Shown here piece by piece: positions 29,479 to 38,635 of a stretch of DNA of 64,000 nt. The translations under genes and the position numbers were made by a program. The DNA lies in contig NZ_NPBJ01000016.1 of NCBI RefSeq assembly GCF_002272075.1, positions 178,106 through 242,105 of the forward strand, given 5' to 3'. The notes below the pieces were generated by a model. It was not told the origin of the DNA. It saw only the letters and a program-made list of their open reading frames with translations, and ran no database searches. How positions within the stretch are numbered: the stretch's first letter is position 1; the number at the start of each line of letters is the position of its first letter. This DNA is from Terribacillus saccharophilus (GTDB taxonomy: Bacteria > Bacillota > Bacilli > Bacillales > Amphibacillaceae).

Positions 29479-30294
29479 TTATTCTGTGTATTCTTTTACT
29501 CCTTGCACAAGTCCAGTGGCTGCTTTGTCCTGATATGCACTCGATGCCAGCTTACCCGCTTCTGCAGCATTTGTGACGAACCCGATCTCTGCTAGTACAG
29601 CAGGCATGCTTGTGTTTCGAAGAACATTGAAATCAGCACTCTTAATGCCACGATTACGTGATCCAAGCTGGTTCACGAGACCACTTTGCACACTGTTCGC
29701 TAGTGATTGGCCGCTAGATGACCCCGGATAATAATAGACTTCCGTGCCGCTAGCAGATGTTGCCGAGGAAGCATTTGCATGAATACTCACAAATACATCC
29801 GCTCCTGCTGCATTTGCCTTAGCAGCTCGATCTTCCAGCTCAATGAATGTATCCCCTGATCTAGTCATGATCACATCAGCACCTTGTGCTTTGAGCTTCG
29901 CTTCTGTTTTCTGTGCAATAGGCAGAACAACATTCTTTTCGAGCACACCGTTTGCGACAGCACCGCTGTCCTTACCGCCATGCCCAGCATCAATAGCAAT
30001 TGTCTTTCCTTCTAATGCACCAGAACCTGTCTGTATGTAAGTCATGCTTACATAACCTGTTTTGCCTTTGTATGTAATCTTGCCCCAGCTGTTTTTCACT
30101 TCTAACAAATCAACTGTATCACCCGGATGCAGGCTTCCAATTATGGCGGAAGAAGTGGCTGGCTCTGCCCGGACATTTAAAGTCGTATCAACATCAACAG
30201 TGCCGCTTTGGGCGAAACTCGTTGATGGATAGAGCAGAATAAATGCGCCAAAAAGAACTAAAATCCCTATAAGTAACTGTCGTTTCATATACAT
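29479..30294 (-). CDS. Secreted N-acetylmuramoyl-L-alanine amidase with one SH3 domain
   Basis: The 271-residue protein has a signal peptide (residues 1-28, ending TSFA), a single SH3 domain (about 33-92), and an Amidase_3 domain (about 97-271). The latter carries IDAGHGGKDSGAV, FVSIHANAS and AEIGFVTN. It is a close paralogue of the neighbour at 28176 but lacks the second SH3 repeat. The start at 30294 is set by GGAGG six bases upstream. Likely roles are cell-wall turnover or cell separation. Confidence 0.93.
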   Translation of the reverse strand: MYMKRQLLIGILVLFGAFILLYPSTSFAQSGTVDVDTTLNVRAEPATSSAIIGSLHPGDTVDLLEVKNSWGKITYKGKTGYVSMTYIQTGSGALEGKTIAIDAGHGGKDSGAVANGVLEKNVVLPIAQKTEAKLKAQGADVIMTRSGDTFIELEDRAAKANAAGADVFVSIHANASSATSASGTEVYYYPGSSSGQSLANSVQSGLVNQLGSRNRGIKSADFNVLRNTSMPAVLAEIGFVTNAAEAGKLASSAYQDKAATGLVQGVKEYTE

Positions 30295-30469
30295 GCATGT
30301 CCTCCTTTGCTGATACTAATCAGATATTGTCACAATTATAGAGGACATGCTGTATAGCAGATAGACCCAAACCGGTAAAGGGTGCGGACTGTCTAGATGC
30401 CATACTTGTTTTTCCAGACATGGGTGCATCTGCATAACCTTTTTCCCATTACTAAACTGCCATGATTCG

Positions 30470-30943
30470 TTAACGGTTAGCATAAATCTGTTCTGTACTG
30501 TGTGAATAAACCTCAATAATGTTTCCGAATGGATCCTGGCAGTATACAAGACAATACCCTTTTTCTTCATCCAGCGTCCATATTTTGCTGATGATTTTTC
30601 CGCCTGTCTTCTCTATTTTTTTTGCCATGCCATGAACATCTCCACCTTCTGCTACTACACATAAATGGAATATTCCCGGTTCCCAAGGTTTTCTAGACGC
30701 CTCTCCTCTTGTTTCCGGCACAACAAACTCGAATAATTCAATACCAATTTGATTTGATGCACTCATATGGACATTCCGGATGTGCTTCACTTTCTCTCCC
30801 TGAAGATCACGGGTCATGTCACCTTCTTCTGTTTTCATGTCGAATGGTCCAGCAATGATCCGGAAGCCTAATGCCTCCTTATACCAATTGATTGCAGCAT
30901 CGAGATTGGAAACCGTCATGCCAATATGCGTTATTGCCGTCAT
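30470..30943 (-). CDS. VOC (glyoxalase/bleomycin resistance) family protein
   Basis: The 157-residue protein has the paired beta-alpha-beta units of the vicinal oxygen chelate fold. The first starts [23 protein letters not shown], and the second ends [15 protein letters not shown]. Probable metal ligands are His6, Glu71, His92 and Glu in IIEVY. It resembles methylmalonyl-CoA epimerase/lactoylglutathione lyase-like proteins. The substrate cannot be told. It starts 130 bases from, and diverges from, the chemoreceptor gene. Confidence 0.85.
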   Translation of the reverse strand: MTAITHIGMTVSNLDAAINWYKEALGFRIIAGPFDMKTEEGDMTRDLQGEKVKHIRNVHMSASNQIGIELFEFVVPETRGEASRKPWEPGIFHLCVVAEGGDVHGMAKKIEKTGGKIISKIWTLDEEKGYCLVYCQDPFGNIIEVYSHSTEQIYANR

Positions 30944-31011
30944 TGCGCATCTTCCTTTCCAATTTTTAGATGATATTTACAAAAAAATTATATCCTTCTT
31001 CTTTTTCACTT

Positions 31012-31027
31012 CACAAACGTTTTCAAA
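31012..31027. promoter_or_regulatory. Weak cre-like site upstream of the chemoreceptor gene
   Basis: On the minus strand TTGAAAACGTTTGTGA resembles the CcpA cre consensus in its first half (TGAAAACG) but not in the last bases. It lies about 47 bases before the chemoreceptor ATG. CcpA control is only a possibility. Confidence 0.25.
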
Positions 31028-31073
31028 CACCGATTATATAGGTGAACGGATCTATGTTCAGAGGGGGATTACC

Positions 31074-32822
31074 ATGAAAAAGAGACATGGCTTAGCAACA
31101 AGGTTAATGATTGTCGTTGCAGTGATCACGATTATCTGCGGCGCGGCTGTCGGTACCATCAGTTATATGACAGCAAAGAATGAATTGATTGATGCTGGAA
31201 AGATGGATTTGCGGCATATGGCCAATAGTGCCAGCAGTCTGCTCACAGTGTTGAACGAGCGCGTGGAAAATGGTGAAATGACCTTAGAAGAAGCACAGGA
31301 AGAAGCACGTAATATCTTGAATGGTCCTATCGAAGACGGCGCACATGACTTATCGCAATCAAATTTCAATTATAAAGACGGCGCCGGATATATTATCGCT
31401 TACGATAACCAAGCTAATATGGTCCTTCACCCAACCGAGGAGATTGGCTCACCTCCGGCGGATGACAGTACAAAGAAAAATAGAGAAGATATGATTTTAT
31501 TAGCCCAATCGACCGATGAAGAAGATGCAGATAGCTTTCTAAGCTACGATGACACCGATGAGAAATCAGGAGATGTTAGGGAGAAGATGGCTTATGTGAA
31601 CTATTTCCAGCCTTGGAATTGGACGGTAGGTATAACTGTCTATACGGATCTTTTCTATAAGGATCTGGAAAGTGTTAAATGGTTTATAATTGCGGTTACA
31701 ACAGCCCTTACCATACTGAGTCTCGTTCTTTTTTATTTTTTGATCCGGCCGAAACTTACACAATTAAAAGCGGTGACGGACGCAGCTACACAGCTTGCTG
31801 CCGGTGATTTCAGAGAACAAGAGCTAAAAGAAACCAAGGATGAAATTGGTGTTCTAAGTAATGCTTTCACGAAAATGTCTGGCGAACTGCGTTCACTAGT
31901 ACAAAGCATCATCCAATCCAGTGATAAAGTATCAGATGCAGCTTCCGAGCTCTCCGCAGTCAGTGAGGAAACATCTGCAAGCAGCGAACAAGTCGGCGTG
32001 GCAGTAGATGATATTGCCAATGGAGCTAGCTCTCAAGCATCTGATCTGGAAACGACAACATATCATCTAAGCGGATTCAACGATTCTATCCACATGATGA
32101 CAGCGCAAAGTGATGCAATAGCCCAAGCCGCACTTCAAACAAGTGAAGCAACAACAAAAGGCAGCAATATGATGCATGATTTGACGTCGGCCAATAATGC
32201 TTCGATGCAATCAGTAGAAGCTATCTCAGCTGGAATGCAGGAACTTGATAAGAACTTGCAGCAGATTGTCCGAATTACTGATGTAATAGAGAATATAACA
32301 GAAGAAACGAATTTACTTGCTCTTAATGCAAGTATCGAAGCAGCACGGGCAGGAGAACATGGCAAAGGCTTTGCTGTAGTTGCAAGCGAAGTTCGAAAGC
32401 TTGCTGATCAGTCTAATGCTGCTACGAAAGAGATTCAGCAAATGATTAGCTCCATTACGAAAGAAGCAGCAGAAAATGTAGCTCGAATTGAATCTAATAA
32501 ACAACAGGCAGAACAGCTAAATCATTCTGTCGTTGCTACAGCTGCTGAGTTCACAGCCATCGAGGCGGCAGCAGAAGCCACAAAGAATGCCGGCAACAGA
32601 TTACTCGAAGAAATCAAGCAAGTCACTGCACAAACGAATGACATTACGGACAGCATCCAAAATGCATCCAGTGTATCTGAAGAAACAGCTGCCAGTGTTG
32701 AAGAAATCGCAGCCTCGATTGCCGATCAAATTCAAGCTGTCGCAAATATCGCAACATCCGCAGAAGAACTGACGCATATAAGCCGTCAGCTTAATGAATC
32801 AATTGCAGTATTCAAGCTATAA
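31074..32822 (+). CDS. Methyl-accepting chemotaxis protein with single Cache domain
   Basis: The 582-residue chemoreceptor has one helix at residues 10-33, an extracytoplasmic single-Cache (sCache_2-like) sensor (34-200, with [15 protein letters not shown] and [13 protein letters not shown]), and a second helix (203-224). A HAMP domain follows, then a long coiled coil with the signalling tip [20 protein letters not shown] near residue 415. It should signal to CheA/CheW. Ligands of this sensor type are often small organic acids, which is only a hint here. The start at 31074 follows GAGGGGGAT. A longer upstream frame overlapping the VOC gene is rejected. Confidence 0.93.
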   Translation: MKKRHGLATRLMIVVAVITIICGAAVGTISYMTAKNELIDAGKMDLRHMANSASSLLTVLNERVENGEMTLEEAQEEARNILNGPIEDGAHDLSQSNFNYKDGAGYIIAYDNQANMVLHPTEEIGSPPADDSTKKNREDMILLAQSTDEEDADSFLSYDDTDEKSGDVREKMAYVNYFQPWNWTVGITVYTDLFYKDLESVKWFIIAVTTALTILSLVLFYFLIRPKLTQLKAVTDAATQLAAGDFREQELKETKDEIGVLSNAFTKMSGELRSLVQSIIQSSDKVSDAASELSAVSEETSASSEQVGVAVDDIANGASSQASDLETTTYHLSGFNDSIHMMTAQSDAIAQAALQTSEATTKGSNMMHDLTSANNASMQSVEAISAGMQELDKNLQQIVRITDVIENITEETNLLALNASIEAARAGEHGKGFAVVASEVRKLADQSNAATKEIQQMISSITKEAAENVARIESNKQQAEQLNHSVVATAAEFTAIEAAAEATKNAGNRLLEEIKQVTAQTNDITDSIQNASSVSEETAASVEEIAASIADQIQAVANIATSAEELTHISRQLNESIAVFKL

Positions 32823-32862
32823 AAAAAGGCGACCCATGAGCATTAGCTCTGGGTCGCCTTTT
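32822..32862. terminator. Bidirectional terminator after the chemoreceptor gene
   Basis: A perfect 14-bp stem AAAAAGGCGACCCA and complement, with an inner GAGC/GCTC stem, is flanked by A and T runs. It separates the chemoreceptor gene from the convergent 70-residue gene. Confidence 0.9.
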
Positions 32863-32865
32863 TAA

Positions 32866-33078
32866 TCAGGTGCATCCTTCACATTCGTAATATTGTTTGC
32901 TTGCATCCAATGTACGTAGCAAGGTGCCGATTTCGACTTCTTCTGGTTCAACGAATTCCAAATCTGCCACACGTTCCTTAATGGACTGGCGCGCTTCTTC
33001 CTCAGAAGCTGCAACGTGACTGAATTCACTTGTTTCGCCAGTTGGCAGGATTTTGTACTCGAATAGGTATCTTTGCAT
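32866..33078 (-). CDS. Uncharacterised 70-residue protein with C-terminal CxxC
   Basis: A small soluble protein starting MQRYLFEYKILPTGET and ending in YECEGCT, so two cysteines spaced by two residues sit at the very C-terminus. The rest is acidic (SEEEARQSIKERVADLEF). The Met at 33078 is chosen because GGAGG is eight bases upstream. An alternative Met two codons earlier lies too close. The family is unknown to me. The terminal CxxC could bind metal or act in redox chemistry, but this is speculation. Confidence 0.72.
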   Translation of the reverse strand: MQRYLFEYKILPTGETSEFSHVAASEEEARQSIKERVADLEFVEPEEVEIGTLLRTLDASKQYYECEGCT

Positions 33079-33305
33079 ATTCATGGCCTCCGTTACACTA
33101 TATCTTGTGTACATTCACTATACACCATCCCATATATACAGGTCAATTGTAAAAATGCACTTCTACTATATTGCTAGTTTTCTTAATAATCTGTTTCCCA
33201 ACCCCGCCGATTGCTAAACGGTTTTTCAGCTCATAAAGGAAATTTAACTCCATCCTTAATAAGTTGGGACAGCCCAGCATACGTTATACAAAGGAGGTAG
33301 GGACG

Positions 33306-33593
33306 TTGGAATTTCCTATGATCATGACGAACTTCTGGGATGCCGTGCTCGGTGTGCCCATCGTTCTTATTTTTACGCAAATCGTAAAGCACCTGCTGCC
33401 GCTTCCCGGCAAGTATACGCCTACGATTGCCTTACTGAGCGGTTTGATTTTATCTATCTTTTTCAGCCATCCCCACAATCTGATTGCGGCTATTTTTATG
33501 GGCTATTTTTATGGCTATGCCGCTATTGGAAGCTATGCAGCCTTACGATCTACCCTTCGCGCCTATCGGAAAGACAAGCATGATTATCGATAA
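33306..33593 (+). CDS. Small membrane protein, holin-like size
   Basis: The 95-residue protein has about three hydrophobic segments (residues 10-30, 36-52 and 54-80) and a basic tail ending RAYRKDKHDYR. Size and topology resemble small holins, but there are no phage genes nearby and I see no specific family motif. The TTG start is selected because AAAGGAGGT lies eight bases upstream. A longer frame from 33264 would put that site inside the gene. A terminator follows. Confidence 0.65.
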   Translation: MEFPMIMTNFWDAVLGVPIVLIFTQIVKHLLPLPGKYTPTIALLSGLILSIFFSHPHNLIAAIFMGYFYGYAAIGSYAALRSTLRAYRKDKHDYR

Positions 33594-33599
33594 CGAGAC

Positions 33600-33625
33600 G
33601 AACGCCGGGCAGGCGTTCTTTTATA
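33600..33625 (+). terminator. Terminator after the 95-residue membrane protein gene
   Basis: The stem GAACGCC/GGCGTTC with a five-base loop is followed by TTTTAT. It sits between two convergent genes. Confidence 0.75.
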
Positions 33626-34118
33626 TTCCGTAAACGCTCTGGAGAATTGTATCTTTGACTCGTTCGAATGCTTCTGCTTCATAAGCATATGGATAGCTCA
33701 TAAGCTGCAAAGGAAGAGGTGCTTCTCCCTGCCGCAAGGGCGGCTGCTCATAAGGAAAGTCATGCAGGTGAAACCCTAGTTTCTCATAAAATCGCACGCG
33801 GCGGGCAGCATTTTCTTCTCTTTCTGGCGGTTCCACCTCGAGAATGATCGGTTTATCTGAGCTGGTTATAACTTCTTTCATGATCTTACTGCCCATACCT
33901 TGGCCTCGAAAATCTTCATTGACTGCAATATGTTCAATAAACGTTAATTCCTGCAAGTTATAAATCGCACAAAACGCCGCAAGTTTATCTTGTTTTTCAT
34001 ATATGTGAATGTGATAATCTTCCCTCTCAAGCAGCGCTTTTTGCTCCGCATAGCTGCGATATTCCTCAGGCGGAAAAGCATTTTCCATCAGTTCATAGAT
34101 TGTATTGAAATCCTGCAT
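33621..34118 (-). CDS. GNAT family N-acetyltransferase
   Basis: The 165-residue protein has the GNAT fold with acetyl-CoA-binding motif A visible as FIEHIAVNEDFRGQGMGSKIM near residue 60-80, followed by RRVRFYEKLGF. The substrate is unknown. The start at 34118 is placed after AAAGGACG. A longer frame through the upstream terminator is rejected. Confidence 0.85.
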   Translation of the reverse strand: MQDFNTIYELMENAFPPEEYRSYAEQKALLEREDYHIHIYEKQDKLAAFCAIYNLQELTFIEHIAVNEDFRGQGMGSKIMKEVITSSDKPIILEVEPPEREENAARRVRFYEKLGFHLHDFPYEQPPLRQGEAPLPLQLMSYPYAYEAEAFERVKDTILQSVYGI

Positions 34119-34152
34119 TTTAAAACGTCCTTTTTTTCTATAAGTATACATG

Positions 34153-34181
34153 AAAAAAAGCGTCAGCCGCAGCTGACGCTT
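34153..34181. terminator. Terminator between the 38-residue gene and the GNAT gene
   Basis: The perfect 10-bp stem AAGCGTCAGC with complement and a four-base loop is followed on the minus strand by seven T. It would end transcription of the small gene that starts at 34309. Confidence 0.85.
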
Positions 34182-34192
34182 CTTTTCTTGCT

Positions 34193-34309
34193 TTAGGACA
34201 CCACTTCGGAAATACCTTTCACTACTGCAAAGAACGTAACCCAAAGGGGAATACTCAAGCCTGTACCATATAATAATCCTACGAAAAAATTATTCTCATT
34301 TTTCTTCAT
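34193..34309 (-). CDS. 38-residue single-pass membrane miniprotein
   Basis: A short open frame encodes 38 residues beginning MKKNENNFFVGLLYGTGLS and ending FFAVVKGISEVVS, with one hydrophobic helix of about 20 residues and a positively charged N-terminus. An excellent ribosome site (AAGAAGGAGTGG) lies seven bases upstream, and a strong terminator follows the stop. Both argue that it is real despite its size. Function is unknown. An N-in, C-out small membrane protein is likely. Confidence 0.65.
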   Translation of the reverse strand: MKKNENNFFVGLLYGTGLSIPLWVTFFAVVKGISEVVS

Positions 34310-34582
34310 TACTGTCCACTCCTTCTTTTTTGAGGATGCAGAACTTGCTTATATACATTCTACAATGAAAGCGTTTACATAGTAAAGAATTTCCTTATGT
34401 CAAATTTCTGCACTATCCGCTTTCTTACTTCAAGGTTACCCATAATAAACCTATGATAAACGTTCCAGCAATAGGACAGAACTTATTAAGTATATAGATC
34501 AGAATATTATTCATTCAAATTACCAAACATATTTTCCCTCCGATTCGGGAAACTAAAGAATATATGGAAGGAGGAATAAAAG

Positions 34583-34777
34583 ATGGATAATTCAAAGCAA
34601 GAAGTTGCAAATGAGGTAGCCGAAAAGATGTACAAACCTCAAGACAATGAATCATCAAATTCAGTGGATAAGGGTATTTCGGATACTCATGAGCAAGTTA
34701 AGGATACGTATACAGAGGGTACTGTTGATGAAAAGATAGATAACGCAAAAGAAGATGGGTCCGAGAAGGACAAATAA
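34583..34777 (+). CDS. DUF4025/YozQ-like small hydrophilic protein
   Basis: The 64-residue, very polar protein contains the pattern MYKPQDNESS...THEQVKDTYTEGTVDEKID, which resembles the DUF4025 (YozQ) family of small Bacillus proteins. There is no membrane segment. The start follows GGAAGGAGGA. The 270 bases upstream hold no other gene that I can see. Family function is unknown. The family call is from memory of the THEQV...EGT pattern. Confidence 0.7.
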   Translation: MDNSKQEVANEVAEKMYKPQDNESSNSVDKGISDTHEQVKDTYTEGTVDEKIDNAKEDGSEKDK

Positions 34778-34800
34778 ATACTAGGTGAAGTGTACTGATT

Positions 34801-34832
34801 AAAAAGGGACAGCCCGTATTGGGCTGTCCCTT
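34801..34832. terminator. Bidirectional terminator between the YozQ-like gene and ydbT
   Basis: A perfect 12-bp stem AAGGGACAGCCC with complement and a five-base loop has an A run before it and a pyrimidine-rich stretch after. It sits between convergent genes. Confidence 0.88.
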
Positions 34833-34836
34833 CTCC

Positions 34837-36339
34837 CTATCTTCTCCGGACATCTTTTGTCCGTTGGTAAAACCAGTCATAAAAACGATTCGCTTCACTT
34901 GCTGGAATATCTTTTATTTTATTATGCAGAACCGGCTTCGCTCGATTGACGGATTCGATTGTTGCCAGCTTGAGCCAGCGTTGCATCGGGTTCTGACTAC
35001 GAGCAATCTCAATCATTTTGTTTCGTTTTGTCACAAAGAGTGTTGTTGTTAATGCTCCCATTTTAGTCTGGAAGAATTTCTCGCTAATCAGATAGCTCGT
35101 ATGTTTAAAATCCAAATAGCGATACCCTTCTATCACAATAAGCAGAACGATAGAAACAATCCACCACTTTATTTCATAGCCCAGCAACTCTGGGCGCCAG
35201 AAATACAAGGTGATGGTCACGCCGAGCCAAATAATACTCGGCTGCAGCAAGCGGTAAAGCAATACCTTCTGCTCCAGTCTCTCCATCGAAAGCTGCACCT
35301 CATACTCCGGCAATATCTCGGTAATCAGGATCTTTGCCTGTTTCAGTGGAAAATAAGGATATAGCGAGTTGATAGTTTCCGTCTCGTCGCTAATATCCAG
35401 AGAACCTGTACTAATCAGCTTCACCTTCGCTAACCCTAACAGTCGATGCAAGACCGGCTGGGTGATTTCAATACCTTGTACCCTAGCTTTCCGAATGGAA
35501 AAGGCTGATTCACTTAAAAGCCCTGTCTGGATATAAATATACTCATCATCTGACGCCAGCTCATAGTTTCCGTACTTTTGCACAACCCGCCACATCCCGA
35601 CAAGCAAGGACACCACAATAATTCCAATAAGCCCAAATGCCGTAATCCACCAGACTTTCAATAGTGGTAAATACTGACGCATTTCGCTCCAGTCAAAGAA
35701 AATATCGAATTTCAGCAAGAAGGATATCAACAGCGGCGGAACCAGCAAAAAGCTCAACGAAGTGAATGATGCTCTGATAAGTTCTTTCTTTGTTGGTTTG
35801 AAGTGGATAATTTTCTTCTCAGTATGAGGAACTGTCTGTTCAGATACTGCATCCTCTTCTTCTAAATCGTCTCCGCTTATCTCTATTTCCTGTATAGCAG
35901 CTTGCTCCTGTACATTTCCTTTGGTCAACTGCTCTATTCGAGAGGCTTCTTCTTTCGTCAGGACTTGAAAGTCTACAGCTTTCTCCTTGGAACCTGTTTC
36001 GAATTTAATCGCAGTTAATCGAAGTAAGCGATGTAGAAGATTTGTATGCTTCGTTACATTTTGGATTTTTTCGTACGGAACAGTTCGACTTGATTTTGAA
36101 AAGATACCGCTGTACAAGTGAAACGCTCGCTCATCGGCTGTATATTTATCTGTAAGCCATTTTAGAATACTACTGATAATAGAAAGCAGCATTATTCCTA
36201 GAATGCCGTACTTTGCATATGATCCCCAACCATCTGTATTGTTGAAAAAGAAAACAATTATAAGCGGCACAATCCAGCCCCTAATTATCTTCACAATAGC
36301 AAACAACATATTAGCCGGATGATAACGTCTCTTCTCCAT
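34837..36339 (-). CDS. ydbT: Membrane protein with bacterial PH domains (YdbT)
   Basis: The 500-residue membrane protein has three pairs of helices, each followed by a bacterial PH (bPH2) domain. The motif YEKIQNVTKHTNLLHRLLRL near residue 95 is a typical bPH2 repeat, echoed later by KARVQGIEITQPVLHRLLGLAKVKL and RSQNPMQRWLKLATI. In B. subtilis YdbST protects against certain membrane-active antimicrobial peptides. It abuts ydbS, sharing a base at the boundary. Confidence 0.9.
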   Translation of the reverse strand: MEKRRYHPANMLFAIVKIIRGWIVPLIIVFFFNNTDGWGSYAKYGILGIMLLSIISSILKWLTDKYTADERAFHLYSGIFSKSSRTVPYEKIQNVTKHTNLLHRLLRLTAIKFETGSKEKAVDFQVLTKEEASRIEQLTKGNVQEQAAIQEIEISGDDLEEEDAVSEQTVPHTEKKIIHFKPTKKELIRASFTSLSFLLVPPLLISFLLKFDIFFDWSEMRQYLPLLKVWWITAFGLIGIIVVSLLVGMWRVVQKYGNYELASDDEYIYIQTGLLSESAFSIRKARVQGIEITQPVLHRLLGLAKVKLISTGSLDISDETETINSLYPYFPLKQAKILITEILPEYEVQLSMERLEQKVLLYRLLQPSIIWLGVTITLYFWRPELLGYEIKWWIVSIVLLIVIEGYRYLDFKHTSYLISEKFFQTKMGALTTTLFVTKRNKMIEIARSQNPMQRWLKLATIESVNRAKPVLHNKIKDIPASEANRFYDWFYQRTKDVRRR

Positions 36340-36833
36340 CAGTCATCCTCTTCCTTTGCCTTAGCATATGCTGCAATTTCATCCCTCAATGCATAGGCCT
36401 CTTTATCAGGTAATGCCGGGATGCTGTACTCCCCAGCCATTGTCTCGATCTCCACTGCCCGAAGTTTGTATCTCCTCAGAAGTGGTCCTTGCTTCGTTTC
36501 AACAGACTGAATTTTCGTGACTGGAATAAGCTGATCCTTTTGGAACCATGCTCCTTGTCTCAACTGGACATATTCCTCGTCTATATCATAGCGCCAGTTG
36601 CGATGGTCGATAACGGTTCCTAAGTAGCCAATGATTAAGAGCGGTACAGAGATGATTAACAGAATTAAAAGTACTGTTCCAATCCAAGCCGGCCATTCGA
36701 AAAGAAAATCTAGTCCAAACAGAACAGCAAAAATCAGCAGTACTACCACATCAAATATGACGTCTCCTATCAATCCGACGCGCAATGATTCTTTCGGCAA
36801 TTTATTCTGAGGTTCTTTTACTTGAGTTTGCAT
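36339..36833 (-). CDS. ydbS: Membrane protein with bacterial PH domain (YdbS)
   Basis: The 164-residue protein has two helices (about residues 27-75) and a C-terminal bPH2 domain with TKIQSVETKQGPLLRRYKL. It is the partner of YdbT and the first gene of the pair. The start follows AAAGGGAGG. A sigma-W-type promoter lies 35 bases upstream, which fits the known envelope-stress regulation of ydbST in B. subtilis. Confidence 0.9.
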   Translation of the reverse strand: MQTQVKEPQNKLPKESLRVGLIGDVIFDVVVLLIFAVLFGLDFLFEWPAWIGTVLLILLIISVPLLIIGYLGTVIDHRNWRYDIDEEYVQLRQGAWFQKDQLIPVTKIQSVETKQGPLLRRYKLRAVEIETMAGEYSIPALPDKEAYALRDEIAAYAKAKEEDD

Positions 36834-36867
36834 CGGTTTCCTCCCTTTTCTCTCTCTGTTAATTCTT

Positions 36868-36894
36868 TACGTGGACGAATAGGAATAAGTTCCA
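36868..36894 (-). promoter_or_regulatory. Sigma-W-type promoter of ydbST
   Basis: On the minus strand TGGAAC (36889-36894) and CGTA (36868-36871) are separated by 17 bases. This fits the ECF sigma-W pattern TGAAAC-N16/17-CGTA with one change in the -35. B. subtilis ydbST belongs to the sigma-W regulon. Confidence 0.7.
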
Positions 36895-37054
36895 AAATTG
36901 TACTAAGGAAATAGTACACCACTACCAAAAGGCAAGCAATATAATTTTTGGAAAAATATTCTTAAGATTTTCTTAAGATAAAATGAGTGTAGAGGGAAGG
37001 AAAAACCTGAGATTTGCAGTGACTGTGACCTAACCGAAATATATTATCTACAAA

Positions 37055-37089
37055 AAAGAATGGACCCGGTAGAACCGGATCCATTCTTT
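37055..37089. terminator. Terminator of the TetR/MFS operon
   Basis: A 15-bp stem with one mismatch (AAAGAATGGACCCGG and its near complement) and a five-base loop lies just after the MFS stop codon, with A/T-rich flanks. Confidence 0.88.
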
Positions 37090-38610
37090 TTATTTTGCAG
37101 GCTCAGGGGTTACCTGACCGCCCCTATCTTGTTTTTCAATTTTTCGTACAGCATCACTGCTAGTGTCCACACGTTTTACAAACAGTGCCAGCACCAATGC
37201 CACAATATTAATCGCTAGTGCTACCCAGAAGGCAGCTTGGATACCTGCCAACAGTGCCTTCTGCGTCATTAGCGCAGTAGATGCTTCTGTTAAAGTAGTC
37301 GGGTCCACTCCAGCCATCAAGCTTTCACCTTCATTTTTCGTTACAGAGTTCATGATTGTGACTAAGATAGCTGTACCGATTGAACCGGATACTTGCTGAG
37401 CCGTGTTATTCACCGCTGTACCATGCGGGTTCAGAACCGTTGGCAATTGGTTCAGACCATTTGTCATGATCGGCATCATTACCATCGACATACCAAACAT
37501 CCGCAATGTGTAGATGAAGATGATATAGGCATAGCTGGAATCCAGCTGTAAGTGTGCAAGCATATAAGTAGAAACTGCCGTTATAGCTAAACCGACCACT
37601 GCCAAGATGCGCGGTCCGAATTTATCGAATAGACGACCGGTAATTGGTGACATCACACCCATGATGATGGCACCAGGAAGCATCATCAATCCTGAATCCA
37701 ATGGTGAAATTCCGCGTACATTCTGAACGTATGCTGGTGTCAAAATCATACCTGAGAACATTGCCACAGCATTTACGACAGAAATAACGGAAGAAAGTGC
37801 AAACATCGGATGTTTATAAACACGCAAATCCAATAATGGTTTCTCCATGCGCAGCTGACGCATGACAAAGACAATTAAAGCAATTGCACCGACAATCAAT
37901 GTTGTAAGTACGATTGGATCTGTCCAGCCGTCAGAGCTTGCGGAACTGAATCCATAAAGCAAACCACCGAAACCGGTGGAAGAAAGCACAATAGATAGAT
38001 AATCTAGTGTAGCTTCTGTATTTTGCTGCATCACATTCTTAAGCTTCCAGACAGCAAGTAACAAGCTGATTACCGCCAATGGAAGAATCATTTCAAACAA
38101 TACACGCCAGTCATAGTACTCTACAATATATCCTGACAAAGTAGGTCCGATAGCTGGTGCTGTAATCATAACAAGACCGAAGATACCCATAGCTGTACCA
38201 CGTTTTTCACGTGGGAAACTAACGAGCATGATGTTCATCAGCAAAGGTCCCATTACAGAAGAACCCGCCGCTTGGATCATACGCCCAGTCAGCAATAGGC
38301 CGAAGTTCGGTGCGAATGCTGCCAAGGCAGTACCTAATGTAAAGATAATCATCGCTGTAATAAACAACATACGGTTAGAGAATCGAGTAACTAAAAATGC
38401 GGAGGCTGGAATCAGCACACCGCTGACCAGCATATAACCGGTCGCAAGCCATTGTACTGTTGAATAATCCTTAATATCTAAGTCAACCATGATAGATGGC
38501 AAGGCGACATTCAGTAAAGAGTTATTTAAGAAGGAGACAAATGCTCCTACAAATAAAATCGCCAGCATCAAATATGGTACTTTTCTAGGTTGTGTTGCAT
38601 CGGTGTTCAA
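37090..38610 (-). CDS. DHA2-type MFS multidrug efflux transporter
   Basis: The 506-residue protein has about fourteen helices and the pattern of EmrB/QacA-type drug/proton antiporters. The PSIMVDLD...VQWLATGYMLVSGVLIP stretch near residue 40 matches helix 1-2, and GRMIQAAGSSVMGPLLMN near residue 108 matches motif C/A regions. The TTG start follows AAAGGGAGA. It is the last gene of a TetR/37-aa ORF/MFS operon, so its expression should be induced by the drug that the TetR senses. The specific substrate is unknown. Confidence 0.9.
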   Translation of the reverse strand: MNTDATQPRKVPYLMLAILFVGAFVSFLNNSLLNVALPSIMVDLDIKDYSTVQWLATGYMLVSGVLIPASAFLVTRFSNRMLFITAMIIFTLGTALAAFAPNFGLLLTGRMIQAAGSSVMGPLLMNIMLVSFPREKRGTAMGIFGLVMITAPAIGPTLSGYIVEYYDWRVLFEMILPLAVISLLLAVWKLKNVMQQNTEATLDYLSIVLSSTGFGGLLYGFSSASSDGWTDPIVLTTLIVGAIALIVFVMRQLRMEKPLLDLRVYKHPMFALSSVISVVNAVAMFSGMILTPAYVQNVRGISPLDSGLMMLPGAIIMGVMSPITGRLFDKFGPRILAVVGLAITAVSTYMLAHLQLDSSYAYIIFIYTLRMFGMSMVMMPIMTNGLNQLPTVLNPHGTAVNNTAQQVSGSIGTAILVTIMNSVTKNEGESLMAGVDPTTLTEASTALMTQKALLAGIQAAFWVALAINIVALVLALFVKRVDTSSDAVRKIEKQDRGGQVTPEPAK

Positions 38611-38635
38611 ATTTCTATCTCCCTTTATTTAATTT

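Noticed and set aside
31014..31045. Sigma-D (flagellar) promoter for the chemoreceptor gene
   Set aside because: ACCGATTAT resembles the -10 element, but no TAAA-type -35 sits at the required distance.
30816..31073. N-terminal extension of the chemoreceptor
   Set aside because: The extension overlaps the divergent VOC gene in full, and a strong ribosome site precedes the ATG at 31074.
33306..33593. Phage remnant based on the holin-sized protein
   Set aside because: No endolysin, integrase, terminase or attachment-site repeats are nearby, and the flanking genes are ordinary chromosomal ones.
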